Below, in pieces: positions 53,206 to 61,243 of a stretch of DNA of 64,000 nt. How positions within the stretch are numbered: the stretch's first letter is position 1; each line of letters starts with the position of its first letter. A model generated the notes under the pieces. It was not told where the DNA came from, did not search any database, and worked only from the letters and a program-made list of their open reading frames with translations. Position numbers and translations under genes: made by a program. This stretch comes from Polynucleobacter sp. Tro8-14-1 (GTDB lineage: Bacteria > Pseudomonadota > Gammaproteobacteria > Burkholderiales > Burkholderiaceae), in the NCBI RefSeq assembly GCF_018881655.1, contig NZ_JACVPX010000008.1:1-64000 (forward strand), written 5' to 3'.

Positions 53206-53723
53206 TTGGACTTGTTCTTGCTTACCAAGTGCTTTTGCTGAGCTAAGGCTTCTAACTTTTTTAGGTAATCCATCTCCACCCGACGGTACTCGAGCTCTTG
53301 CATGAGCTCTTCTTGGGTCATTTGAGTGACTGGCTTGTTGGTGGGAACAAATGGTTTTGAGGGTTTAGACATCGGTGGTCGTCCCTTGGGTTTGGGTTCT
53401 AGAGCGGTAATACCACCTTCATTGTAGAGGCGTTGCCAAACAGCAATGGTGCTAGGGGCAGCAATATTAAAGTGGGTTGCTGCTTGATTAATCGAGAGCT
53501 GATCTTGCGCCATCGCCTTGAGCACAAACAGCTTAAAGGCACCGGAGTAGTGGGTATAGGTTTTGATGAGGCTCTTGTGACCATGCGCTTTATAAGCATG
53601 AACCCATTTGCGGACATGGGTAAATTTAACCTCATACCGCTTTGCCGTTGCTGTAAAACCTTCTTTGCCAGACAGGTAGTGATTAATGACCTCTAACTTG
53701 AAGTCTATGCTGTATTTGGACAT
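53202..53723 (-). CDS. IS150-type orfA (DNA-binding transposase part)
   Basis: A 173-aa protein that binds the IS ends and modulates transposition. Two helix-turn-helix regions are visible, FKLEVINHYLSGKEGFTATA near the start and SINQAATHFNIAAPSTIAVW near residue 75-95, then a C-terminal coiled region (MTQEELMQELEYRRVEMDYL). The frame ends AAG TGA, overlapping the orfB GTG by 3 bases. Intact in this copy. Confidence 0.93.
   Translation of the reverse strand: MSKYSIDFKLEVINHYLSGKEGFTATAKRYEVKFTHVRKWVHAYKAHGHKSLIKTYTHYSGAFKLFVLKAMAQDQLSINQAATHFNIAAPSTIAVWQRLYNEGGITALEPKPKGRPPMSKPSKPFVPTNKPVTQMTQEELMQELEYRRVEMDYLKKLEALAQQKHLVSKNKSK
53256..53262 (-). promoter_or_regulatory. Programmed -1 frameshift heptamer A AAA AAG
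   Basis: In the orfA frame the codons read CTA AAA AAG TTA, placing the slippery heptamer AAAAAAG in register. A -1 shift leads into KVRSLSSAKALGKQEQVQV and straight into orfB, giving the OrfAB fusion transposase. This matches the known mechanism of the IS150/IS3 group. Confidence 0.8.
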
Positions 53724-53799
53724 GAGACTGACTCTTTTAAAGTTGGATTAGGTATCCAACTTTTGTGGGTCAGTTCACTACTGCGGCCTTTTTAATGAT

Positions 53800-54546
53800 C
53801 TATGTTCCTTGTTTTGAAAATTGCTTTAAGCGTTCAAGATCTGGTACTTGAACCGATAACCTAGTGATATTTGAGATGAGCCCCTGATCCGCCATTGATG
53901 CTAAAGCTCTACTAATAGTTTCAAACTTTACATCCATCATCAACCCCATATCTTCACGCTTGAATAATGGTGCAATCGCAAAGTGGCCAGACTTCTTAGC
54001 AAGCTTTAGGAAAAACCGCGCTAAGCGCGCCTCAATCCTTCCGGTATTAATTTCAGAAAACCAAGATTCAGACTGAAGAAGTGCTTCCCCCCACTTTTTT
54101 ACGATTTGTCGATGCAGTCTTGGCGACTCTTCCCCCAGGCTGGTAATGATATTTTTTGGAATCCTGCAAAGGTGAACATTAGTTAATGCAATAGCAGAAT
54201 GTTCATATGCGTCACCCAGAAGCGCTTCCATACCAAATAGATTGCCTGGAAGAACTACCCTCACAATTCTTTCAGAACCATCAGAATTAACATGCAAAAT
54301 CTTTATATATCCATTTCGAAGAGTGAATAGGGATCCTGCGTGATCACCTTGGGAGTAAATGTCAGCATTTGCATCAAAACTCAGATCATCAATAGGACTG
54401 TGTATCTTAGAAAAATCCTCCTCATTAAGCTCTGCAAATAGTGCTGAACTTCTAATGGAGCATTTCTCGCATTCACTTACGCCTTGCCAGGCACTCTTTA
54501 TTTCTATTGTTTTCAATGGGAAGATAGTAACGAATTTTTGCTGCAT
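53800..54546 (-). CDS. Crp/Fnr family transcriptional regulator
   Basis: A 248-aa FNR-like regulator: cyclic-nucleotide-binding-type sensor domain (about 35-155), dimer helix, and winged HTH (about 190-235) with recognition helix FETISRALASM close to the FNR helix VETISRLL, suggesting an FNR-type box. The N-terminal ECEKCSIR aligns with FNR CQDCSIS, and C127 in VHLCRIP aligns with its fourth ligand, but the third ligand position is Ala35. A partly changed Fe-S site or other redox role is possible. It is divergent from modB and convergent with the sqr operon. Confidence 0.85.
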   Translation of the reverse strand: MQQKFVTIFPLKTIEIKSAWQGVSECEKCSIRSSALFAELNEEDFSKIHSPIDDLSFDANADIYSQGDHAGSLFTLRNGYIKILHVNSDGSERIVRVVLPGNLFGMEALLGDAYEHSAIALTNVHLCRIPKNIITSLGEESPRLHRQIVKKWGEALLQSESWFSEINTGRIEARLARFFLKLAKKSGHFAIAPLFKREDMGLMMDVKFETISRALASMADQGLISNITRLSVQVPDLERLKQFSKQGT

Positions 54547-54632
54547 CTCATGCGGATGATTCTATACTCAATTTTGAGATTTTGTAGCGACAATATTGCA
54601 ATTCACCCTCTACAAAGGCAATACAATTACTG

Positions 54633-55289
54633 ATGATGGATTCCGATGCTATTTATCTCTCCCTAAAACTTGCTGCATGGACTCTAATGCTGCTGCTACC
54701 CATTGGCGTTTGGGCGGCGCGACAATTGCTCAATGCAGGTTATTTAAAGCCTTTCCTTGAGGCCGCCTTAGCCCTCCCCTTAGTACTGCCTCCTACTGTT
54801 TTGGGCTACTACCTTCTTGTAGGTTTGGGTGGAAAAACAATTTTTGGTATTCCACTGGTATTTTCTTTTACGGGAATTTTGATTGCTTCCCTCATCGTCA
54901 ACTTACCCTTTGCTATACAGCCCATACAACGCGCCTTTGAGGCCATCAATCCTGAGATTATTGAAGCTGCTCAAGTGAGCGGTTTGTCAAAGTGGCAAAC
55001 ATTTCGCCTTATAGAGTTACCACTAGCATGGCGCGGCATTACCAGTGCAGCCGTACTGACCTTTGCGCATACTTTAGGCGAGTTTGGCGTCATCCTGATG
55101 GTTGGTGGTGCAATCCCCGGAGAAACCAAGACTGTATCGATTTCTATTTACGACAAAGTACAGAGCTTTGACGCTTCGGGCGCAGGAGCACTCTCCTTAA
55201 TACTGCTAAGCACCTCACTCATTGCAATAGCACTTTCTTATGGTGTGCTTGGCAGCCATGCTTCTCACGCTAAAAATTGGAGGGGCTAA
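54633..55289 (+). CDS. modB: Molybdate ABC transporter permease ModB
   Basis: A 218-aa ABC permease with about five or six helices. The cytoplasmic EAA loop is EAAQVSGLSKWQTFRLIELP (about 110-129), and GEFGVILMVGGAIPGETKTVSISIYD is the ModB signature (shown in part: GEFGVILMVGG). Its stop overlaps the modC start by one base (TAATG). No modA (periplasmic molybdate-binding protein) is adjacent. The role would be molybdate import for SoxC and other molybdoenzymes. Confidence 0.9.
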   Translation: MMDSDAIYLSLKLAAWTLMLLLPIGVWAARQLLNAGYLKPFLEAALALPLVLPPTVLGYYLLVGLGGKTIFGIPLVFSFTGILIASLIVNLPFAIQPIQRAFEAINPEIIEAAQVSGLSKWQTFRLIELPLAWRGITSAAVLTFAHTLGEFGVILMVGGAIPGETKTVSISIYDKVQSFDASGAGALSLILLSTSLIAIALSYGVLGSHASHAKNWRG

Positions 55290-56395
55290 TGCTAAAAGCA
55301 AAACTCTTCCAGACCAATCCCAATCCCTTGCAGCTCAATATTGAATGCATTCCAGGGGAATTGCATGCATTAGTTGGCCCATCTGGCAGCGGCAAGACTA
55401 CTGCTCTGAGAACTATTGCAGGATTGAATAATCCTGAGGCTGGGAAAATTGAATGTGATGGTAAGTTGTGGTTTGAAGCAAATGAACTAAATGGCGTTAC
55501 AACCTTGCTTAGCCCAGCAGAACGCTCTTGTGGATTTTTATTTCAGCAGTACGCCCTCTTTCCGCACCTGACAGCCCTTGAGAATGTTTGCATTCCTTTG
55601 CACAACAGCATGCATGATCTTGCGCAGCGCAAAGTATTGGCTGAGCAATGGCTAGACCACATGGGAATTGCTGAATTAGCAAATCGTATGCCTAGTCAGC
55701 TCTCTGGAGGTCAACAACAAAGGGTGGCACTTGCCAGAGCATTAGCACGTTCACCAAAAATATTATTGCTCGATGAGCCCTTCTCGGCGATTGATGCACC
55801 TACAAGACAGGGGCTCTACAAAACACTGGCTGAACTACGCAAAGATTTGAATATCCCCATCTTATTAGTAACGCATGACTTACGAGAGGCAGACCTTTTG
55901 GCCGATCGCATTACCGTCATTGATAAAGGCGTGGGCTTACAGACTGCCCCACCACAGGTCTTATTTGAAAGACCTAGAAACTCACGTGTTGCAGAGTTAG
56001 TGGGTATTAGCAATAAGTTTGAAGGCATATTTACTGCCGGCAAACTTAGCTGGAGCGGCTGTCAGCATTTTTTTGATGTTGTCGATAAAGGCAAAATACC
56101 GCCAAATACTCCTGTTGCCTGGGTTATTCCAGCCGATGGGTTGAGTTTGCATAATGAAGCCAATAAGAGCACCATCAATGCCAGTGTTGAACAAATCAGC
56201 ACGCTAGGACAAATTGCAGTGATTCAACTGAGAACGGTTGAAGGCAGTCATGTCATTACTTGGGAGGCCTCTGCCGCAGAGGTGAAGCGCCTCTGTTTAG
56301 AGGCCGGCAAAAATACACATCTTGAAATTGATGGCGGCAAGATACACATCATGCCTCTGCGCCCGATTAACGACCCGCGTCGCTTTACGAACTAA
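55289..56395 (+). CDS. modC: Molybdate ABC transporter ATPase ModC
   Basis: A 368-aa ATPase. Walker A GPSGSGKTT (about 30-38), ABC signature LSGGQQQR and Walker B LLLDEPFSAID are present. The C-terminal TOBE/Mop-like domain (about 285-360) includes ASVEQISTLGQIAVIQL and can bind oxyanion. I chose the ATG at 55289, preceded by GGAGGGG; a TTG at 55277 is in frame. It is convergent with the methyltransferase at 56413. Confidence 0.9.
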   Translation: MLKAKLFQTNPNPLQLNIECIPGELHALVGPSGSGKTTALRTIAGLNNPEAGKIECDGKLWFEANELNGVTTLLSPAERSCGFLFQQYALFPHLTALENVCIPLHNSMHDLAQRKVLAEQWLDHMGIAELANRMPSQLSGGQQQRVALARALARSPKILLLDEPFSAIDAPTRQGLYKTLAELRKDLNIPILLVTHDLREADLLADRITVIDKGVGLQTAPPQVLFERPRNSRVAELVGISNKFEGIFTAGKLSWSGCQHFFDVVDKGKIPPNTPVAWVIPADGLSLHNEANKSTINASVEQISTLGQIAVIQLRTVEGSHVITWEASAAEVKRLCLEAGKNTHLEIDGGKIHIMPLRPINDPRRFTN

Positions 56396-56412
56396 ATTCC
56401 ACTAAGCTCGAA

Positions 56413-57030
56413 TTATTTTTGGGCAACTAATCCTAGCAATGCAGACATCCCAGTATGTCTCGGACCTTCAGAAAGTTCTTTCTCGTAACTCACAAGCTCG
56501 AGTATTTGAAAGTCTTTAGTGAGATCTCGAATCATTTCTTCTGTATAGAGATGCTCTATTAATGATGGGCCGCCGGTTTTGTAATCTAGTTGCTTAGGGG
56601 TGTAGCCCTGCAAAATAAAGAGTCCACCAGGTTTTGTCGCTTTGTAAGCTTGCTCAAAGATTCTAGCGCGCATTGCTGGATCGGCAAACTGAATAAAGAT
56701 CCCAATCACTGCGTCATAAGTATTTTCTTGCCACGCATAGCTATCGGTATCAGAGAAGGAATACTCAACTTGCACTTGATTATCTTTGGCAAACTGCTTT
56801 GCTTTAGCAAGTGCGATATCAGACGCATCAAATCCAATAACCTGCATACCTTGCTTGGCAAGCCAGACACCATTGCGCCCTTCACCATCAGCGATGCAGA
56901 GAACCTTGTCTTTGGACTTTAGGTATTGCTTTGTTTTCTCAACAAGATACTCGTTAGGCTCTTTGCCAAAAATGAACTCTTCTTTATCGAAGCGTTCGTT
57001 CCAGAACTGGGTGGCATCCGCGAAACTCAT
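56413..57030 (-). CDS. Class I SAM methyltransferase, TehB/thiopurine-type
   Basis: A 205-aa methyltransferase with motif I CIADGEGRNGVWLA (about 45-58), VIGFDASDIAL (motif II) and VIGIFIQFADP. It resembles tellurite-resistance TehB-like small-molecule methyltransferases; the substrate is unknown. I chose the ATG at 57030 (MSFADATQFW) because AGGATAGG lies just upstream. A longer frame to 57072 overlaps the metZ stop by 20 bases. Confidence 0.82.
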   Translation of the reverse strand: MSFADATQFWNERFDKEEFIFGKEPNEYLVEKTKQYLKSKDKVLCIADGEGRNGVWLAKQGMQVIGFDASDIALAKAKQFAKDNQVQVEYSFSDTDSYAWQENTYDAVIGIFIQFADPAMRARIFEQAYKATKPGGLFILQGYTPKQLDYKTGGPSLIEHLYTEEMIRDLTKDFQILELVSYEKELSEGPRHTGMSALLGLVAQK

Positions 57031-57052
57031 AGACCTATCCTGATGAACTTGA

Positions 57053-58261
57053 TTATTTTTTGAGTCCGCCAACGAGGTCGCTCTTTAAGTCGTTAATATT
57101 TTCAAGGCCAACTGCAATGCGTACCAAGCCATCAGAAATACCAGCTGCTTTACGAGCCTCAGGCGTTACACGGCAATGCGTTGTTGTGGCTGGGTGAGTA
57201 ATAGTCGTGCGGGTATCACCCAAGTTTGCAGTAATCGAGCAAAGCTTAGTTTGGTTGATAAGTTTGAACGCTGCCTTCTTGCCACCCTTCAAGGTGAAAG
57301 ACACAATCGCCCCACCCTCTTTTTGCTGGCGCATTGCCAATGCATGTTGGGGATGTGATTTCAGGCCGGGATGGTAAACCCGCTCTACTCCAGATTGCTT
57401 TTCAAGCCATTGGGCCAAGGCGAGTGCATTCTGACTCTGCTGCTTCATGCGAAGCTCTAAAGTCTCGAGGCCTTTGAGGAATACCCAGGCATTGAATGCG
57501 GATAGCGTTGGGCCTGCAGTTCGTACATAAGGGAAGACTTTACCCATGATGAAATCTTTGCTGCCTACAATTGCTCCACCCACTACTCGGCCTTGTCCAT
57601 CTAAGTACTTAGTGGCCGAATGAATCACAACATCAGCACCAAGCGCCAATGGTTTTTGCAAAGCAGGCGTACAGAAGCAGTTATCCACCGCGAATAAAGC
57701 GCCTGCTTTTTTAGCAATCTTTGAAATCGCTCTGATATCAGCAATCTCAGTTAAAGGATTGGAAGGCGTCTCTAGATAAAAGAGTTTGGTATTGGGTTGC
57801 ACAGCAGCCTGCCATGACTTGGTATCAGCCAAATCAGCATAAGTGGTTGTGATGCCAAAGCGACCTAAGATATTGGTGAACAACTGAATGGTTGCACCAA
57901 ATACTGAGCGCGAGCAAACCACGTGATCACCTGCTTGTAAATGCGCCATTGCCATTGTCAGAATGGCAGACATTCCGGAAGCGGTAGCAATACAAGCCTC
58001 ACCACCCTCTAAAGCAGCCAAGCGATCCTGGAACATGCTTACGGTTGGATTAGTAAAGCGAGAATAGATAAAGCCTTGGTCAGCATGTGCAAAACCATCA
58101 GCCGCTAGCTCTGCGCTATCAAAACAGAAGCTGGATGTCAGAAACATTGCCTCTGAATGCTCTTGGTATTCAGCAGTGCGACGAGTACCGGCGCGAACCG
58201 CTAAGGTCTCGAGCGCTAGCTTAGAAAAATCGGGTTTTTTACGGATAGTTTTGCTCTTCAT
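57053..58261 (-). CDS. metZ: O-succinylhomoserine sulfhydrylase
   Basis: PLP enzyme of the Cys/Met metabolism family, 402 aa, making homocysteine from O-succinylhomoserine and sulfide. The PLP lysine is in HSATKYLDGQGRVVGGAIVG, with CIATASGMSAI and YLETPSNPL also typical. It uses sulfide, but its position next to purF is conserved in betaproteobacteria and is not evidence of linkage with the Sox island. Confidence 0.93.
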   Translation of the reverse strand: MKSKTIRKKPDFSKLALETLAVRAGTRRTAEYQEHSEAMFLTSSFCFDSAELAADGFAHADQGFIYSRFTNPTVSMFQDRLAALEGGEACIATASGMSAILTMAMAHLQAGDHVVCSRSVFGATIQLFTNILGRFGITTTYADLADTKSWQAAVQPNTKLFYLETPSNPLTEIADIRAISKIAKKAGALFAVDNCFCTPALQKPLALGADVVIHSATKYLDGQGRVVGGAIVGSKDFIMGKVFPYVRTAGPTLSAFNAWVFLKGLETLELRMKQQSQNALALAQWLEKQSGVERVYHPGLKSHPQHALAMRQQKEGGAIVSFTLKGGKKAAFKLINQTKLCSITANLGDTRTTITHPATTTHCRVTPEARKAAGISDGLVRIAVGLENINDLKSDLVGGLKK

Positions 58262-58285
58262 ACTGCTATTTTGACACCGAATTAC

Positions 58286-58311
58286 GAATTTGCCTCGAGT
58301 AAGGCAAATTC
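58286..58311. other. Perfect 10-bp stem hairpin between purF and metZ
   Basis: GAATTTGCCT (58286-58295) and AGGCAAATTC (58302-58311) form a perfect stem with a 6-base loop, between the purF stop (58322) and the metZ start. On the minus strand no T-run follows, so it is not a standard terminator. It may be an RNA processing or partial-termination element. Confidence 0.5.
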
Positions 58312-58321
58312 CTGTCGCTTT

Positions 58322-59860
58322 TTAGTCTTCGGTAGCCAAATGCAGGTGGAGCTGTGAACGGGCGAAGTCACTCGAATCCTTCTGACGATCAGCCTTCGCA
58401 TCAGAGGTATTTCTAGCGGCTTCTAAGGCATCAAGATAGGACTCGGTAATGTCACCCGTAATATAGAAGCCATCAAAGCAAGATGCTTCAAAGTTCTTGA
58501 TATCTGGATTAACGTCCCTCACTGCCTGCTTCATATCTTCAATGCTTTGATAGATCAACTGATCTGCACCAATCATCTTATTGATCTCTTCATCAGTCCG
58601 GCCATAGGCAACCAATTCGCTGCGAGTTGGCATATCAATACCGTAAACGTTCGGGAAACGCACTGGTGGTGCAGCAGATGCAAAAATCACCTTCTTCGCA
58701 CCAGATTCACGTGCCATCTGCACAATCTCAAATGAGGTTGTGCCACGAACGATGGAGTCATCCACAATCAATACCGTCTTGTCTTTAAATTCAATACGCA
58801 TGGCATTGAGTTTTTGACGAACAGACTTCTTACGAACAGCTTGGCCAGGCATGATAAATGTACGGCCGATGTAACGGTTCTTAAAGAAGCCTTCACGGTA
58901 ATCCACGCCCAATTTCTTTGCTACCTGCATAGCTGCTGGACGGCTGGAATCCGGAATCGGCATCACCACATCGATTTCATCGACATTGGTTTCTTTACGG
59001 ATCTTCTCAGCTAAGTAATCGCCCATACGCATACGCACGTTGTAGACAGTCACACCATCAATGGTTGAGTCCGGACGGGCCATATAGACGTACTCAAAAA
59101 TGCAAGGCGTTAACACTGCATTTGGTACACATTGACGTGAATAGAAATTACCATCCAAGTCGATATAAATTGCTTCACCTGGATGAACGTCGCGAACAAA
59201 GGTAAATCCTAAGCCTTCTAGAGCAACAGACTCAGATGCAATCATCCACTCAGGACCTTGAGGAGTATCGATGCGGCCGATACATAAAGGACGGATACCG
59301 TACTGATCGCGAAAGGCCAATAAGCCATAACCCGCTATTAAAGAAACTACTGCATACGAACCTTTAACGCGATTAGTTACACCAGTCACGGCGTTAAACA
59401 TCGCGCCCTCATCTAGGGCTGCACTATTGGTTTCTTTTTGCAGTTCATCAGCCAATACGTTAAGCAATACTTCAGTATCAGAACTGGTATTAATGTGACG
59501 ACGGTCACGATAAGCCATCTCCACACGCAGACTTGGTGCGTTAGTCAGGTTGCCGTTATGCGCCAAGATAATGCCGTAAGGAGCGCTTACATAAAAAGGC
59601 TGCGCTTCTTCTTCGCTACTTGCAGAACCTGCAGTTGGGTAACGCACTTGGCCAATGCCAGCGTTACCAACCAAGCTACGCATATTGCGAGTTCTAAACA
59701 CATCTCGTACCAAGCCATTGGCTTTATGCATCGTGAATGAATTACCGTTCATCGTTGCAATACCTGCAGCATCCTGTCCGCGATGCTGCAAAAGCAGCAG
59801 CGCATCATAGAGAAGTTGATTTACTGGTGAGTGGGAAACAGTTCCGACGACGCCGCACAT
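58322..59860 (-). CDS. purF: Amidophosphoribosyltransferase
   Basis: First enzyme of purine synthesis, 512 aa. The N-terminal nucleophile is C2 (MCGVVGTV), with no propeptide. The glutaminase domain (about 1-235) precedes the phosphoribosyltransferase domain with PRPP motif VLIVDDSIVRGTTS near 365. The gene follows cvpA by about 4 bases, the cvpA-purF pairing known from E. coli. Confidence 0.96.
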   Translation of the reverse strand: MCGVVGTVSHSPVNQLLYDALLLLQHRGQDAAGIATMNGNSFTMHKANGLVRDVFRTRNMRSLVGNAGIGQVRYPTAGSASSEEEAQPFYVSAPYGIILAHNGNLTNAPSLRVEMAYRDRRHINTSSDTEVLLNVLADELQKETNSAALDEGAMFNAVTGVTNRVKGSYAVVSLIAGYGLLAFRDQYGIRPLCIGRIDTPQGPEWMIASESVALEGLGFTFVRDVHPGEAIYIDLDGNFYSRQCVPNAVLTPCIFEYVYMARPDSTIDGVTVYNVRMRMGDYLAEKIRKETNVDEIDVVMPIPDSSRPAAMQVAKKLGVDYREGFFKNRYIGRTFIMPGQAVRKKSVRQKLNAMRIEFKDKTVLIVDDSIVRGTTSFEIVQMARESGAKKVIFASAAPPVRFPNVYGIDMPTRSELVAYGRTDEEINKMIGADQLIYQSIEDMKQAVRDVNPDIKNFEASCFDGFYITGDITESYLDALEAARNTSDAKADRQKDSSDFARSQLHLHLATED

Positions 59861-59864
59861 ATCT

Positions 59865-60431
59865 CTAGATTCCTATTGTTAATTTAGGAGTAATGGTAGG
59901 GCTAACTTTAGGCATTGCATCACCTAATTGTTTAGCCCAGTCGGCAGGAAGCCAACTTTTAATTAAACCGGCTGCCATATCAATTGCTGGTCTGGTAATG
60001 GCATTCTTCCAAGCCATACTTTGCGGGATGGGCGTGAGTGCAGCGAGAGTCGCAAGTACCACCACGATCAAGCCTCCACGAATCACGCCAAATATCAAAC
60101 CCAAGAAACGGTCAGTCAAACTAAGGCCGACCGACAAAATAATTTTTTGCACTACCCCGCCAAACATACCGCAAACAATCAGGGTCAGGATAAAGAGGAT
60201 GAGGAAGCTGATGCCCAGGCTAAGTAGCTCATCTAGATGAAATGTAGACAGCCATTCCGTGGAGAGGTAGTTGCTATAGTGATAAGCAACCCAAGCAGCT
60301 GCGAACCAAGAGGCTAAAGCAAGCACCTCTTTAAACAAACCGCGCGAGATGCCTACCAAGGCAGAAACCAAGAGTACGACTAGGGTGAAGTAATCCACCG
60401 ATGTTAGCTTGAGGGTGGACAAGTATTCCAT
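59865..60431 (-). CDS. cvpA: CvpA family membrane protein
   Basis: A 188-aa inner-membrane protein with about four helices of the CvpA family (colicin V production), with motifs LVGISRGLFKEVLALASW and DRFLGLIFGVIRGGLIV. Its role is thought to involve envelope homeostasis; it is not specific to colicin. It starts one base from the SPOR gene stop and ends 4 bases before purF. Confidence 0.92.
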   Translation of the reverse strand: MEYLSTLKLTSVDYFTLVVLLVSALVGISRGLFKEVLALASWFAAAWVAYHYSNYLSTEWLSTFHLDELLSLGISFLILFILTLIVCGMFGGVVQKIILSVGLSLTDRFLGLIFGVIRGGLIVVVLATLAALTPIPQSMAWKNAITRPAIDMAAGLIKSWLPADWAKQLGDAMPKVSPTITPKLTIGI

Positions 60432-61240
60432 TACTGTTTACCGGACTCGACAAGTCTTGGCGAAAGACCCATCGCCTTAATTTTCTTTTCCGCTACTTCT
60501 GCGACATCTTTATCAGTAAAGGGTCCTGCTCGAACAAGGAAAATCTTGCCACCATCAGCACCCACCTTACTCAAGGTATAACTCGGAATGTTTTGATTTT
60601 TGAGTCTTGCGGACAAGGCCTTTACATTAGCCTCGGATGCAAAAGCACCAATCTGAATAACGTACTTACCTGAACCGGAAGTGCTTGACTTGGGTGCGTC
60701 AGCTGTTTTAGGTTTTGCGTCGGCCTTAGGACTTGCCGCAGCCACAACCTCTTCACCCGCCGCTAAACCTAACGTGCCAGATTTATTTACTGCAGGCGCT
60801 GCTGGTTTAGTGTCTGCCTTAGTTTCTACTTTTGCTTCTGGCTTTACTTCTGTCGCAGGTGCAGCGGCGACCTTAGGAGCTTCTTTAGCGGGCTCAACAG
60901 GAACTTCGGCCTTAGGTTTTTCTTCAGCCCTAGGCTCCGTACCAGGAATAGGTAAGCTGGTAACAATGTTTACTGCGATGTCGTTAGATGATGCCTTTGG
61001 TTTGTTATCCAAAATACGAGGCAAGCCAATTACAGCAATCAATACAAGGACAGCAGCACCAATCAGGCGATGGCGCGCTCTTTGTTGTTCTGGATCTTCT
61101 GTGAGGGCAAGTTCTTCAGCTTCTGCTGCGCGCTGAAAACTGCGTGGGGCCGCTCGTTTGGTGGTGCGACTACCCCTTGAACCTATTTCAAGGTCATCAG
61201 ACTGGGTTTTTCGCTTAAAAAAGCTTGGTAAACGAATCAT
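60431..61240 (-). CDS. SPOR-domain protein (DedD-like)
   Basis: A 269-aa protein with cytoplasmic head, one transmembrane helix (about 57-75, LIGAAVLVLIAVIGLP), a long Lys/Ala/Pro/Glu-rich periplasmic linker (about 100-190) and a C-terminal SPOR domain (KYVIQIGAFASEANVKALS...) that binds glycan-stripped peptidoglycan at the septum. This architecture and the folC-dedD-cvpA-purF order match DedD of E. coli. The stop overlaps cvpA by one base. Confidence 0.9.
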   Translation of the reverse strand: MIRLPSFFKRKTQSDDLEIGSRGSRTTKRAAPRSFQRAAEAEELALTEDPEQQRARHRLIGAAVLVLIAVIGLPRILDNKPKASSNDIAVNIVTSLPIPGTEPRAEEKPKAEVPVEPAKEAPKVAAAPATEVKPEAKVETKADTKPAAPAVNKSGTLGLAAGEEVVAAASPKADAKPKTADAPKSSTSGSGKYVIQIGAFASEANVKALSARLKNQNIPSYTLSKVGADGGKIFLVRAGPFTDKDVAEVAEKKIKAMGLSPRLVESGKQ

Positions 61241-61243
61241 GGA

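Larger units (their letters stand above)
52332..53777 (-). mobile_element. IS3-family (IS150-type) insertion sequence, 1446 bp
   Basis: Complete element bounded by inverted repeats TGAACTGACCCACAAAAGTT... (52332-52354) and its inverse (53755-53777). It carries orfA and orfB on the minus strand, with an A6G frameshift heptamer between them, as in the IS150 group. No perfect direct repeat flanks it (left GCCCA, right CTACT), so the target duplication has decayed or the copy was rearranged. The transposase is broken by a stop codon, so the copy is probably immobile alone. A sister end lies at 1-127. Confidence 0.93.
52315..53796. terminator. Bidirectional terminator split by the IS element
   Basis: ATTAAAAAGGCTGC (52315-52328) and GCGGCCTTTTTAAT (53783-53796) are inverse copies apart from one G-U-compatible mismatch. 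They lie just outside the two IS ends. Rejoined, they make an A/T-flanked GC hairpin 24 bases after the HiPIP stop and 3 bases after the Crp/Fnr stop. This is the shared terminator of two convergent genes, now interrupted. Confidence 0.85.

Noticed and set aside
52327-53782. Target-site duplication around the IS
   Set aside because: Flanks GCCCA and CTACT do not match at 3-5 bases, so no duplication is claimed.
57053-58261. metZ as part of the sulfur island
   Set aside because: Its place next to purF-cvpA is a conserved housekeeping order; sulfide use alone is not evidence of co-function.
60690-60950. Repeat array or overlapping plus-strand gene
   Set aside because: This is the Lys/Ala/Pro/Glu-rich linker of the SPOR protein; the long opposite-strand frame is a shadow of its codon bias.
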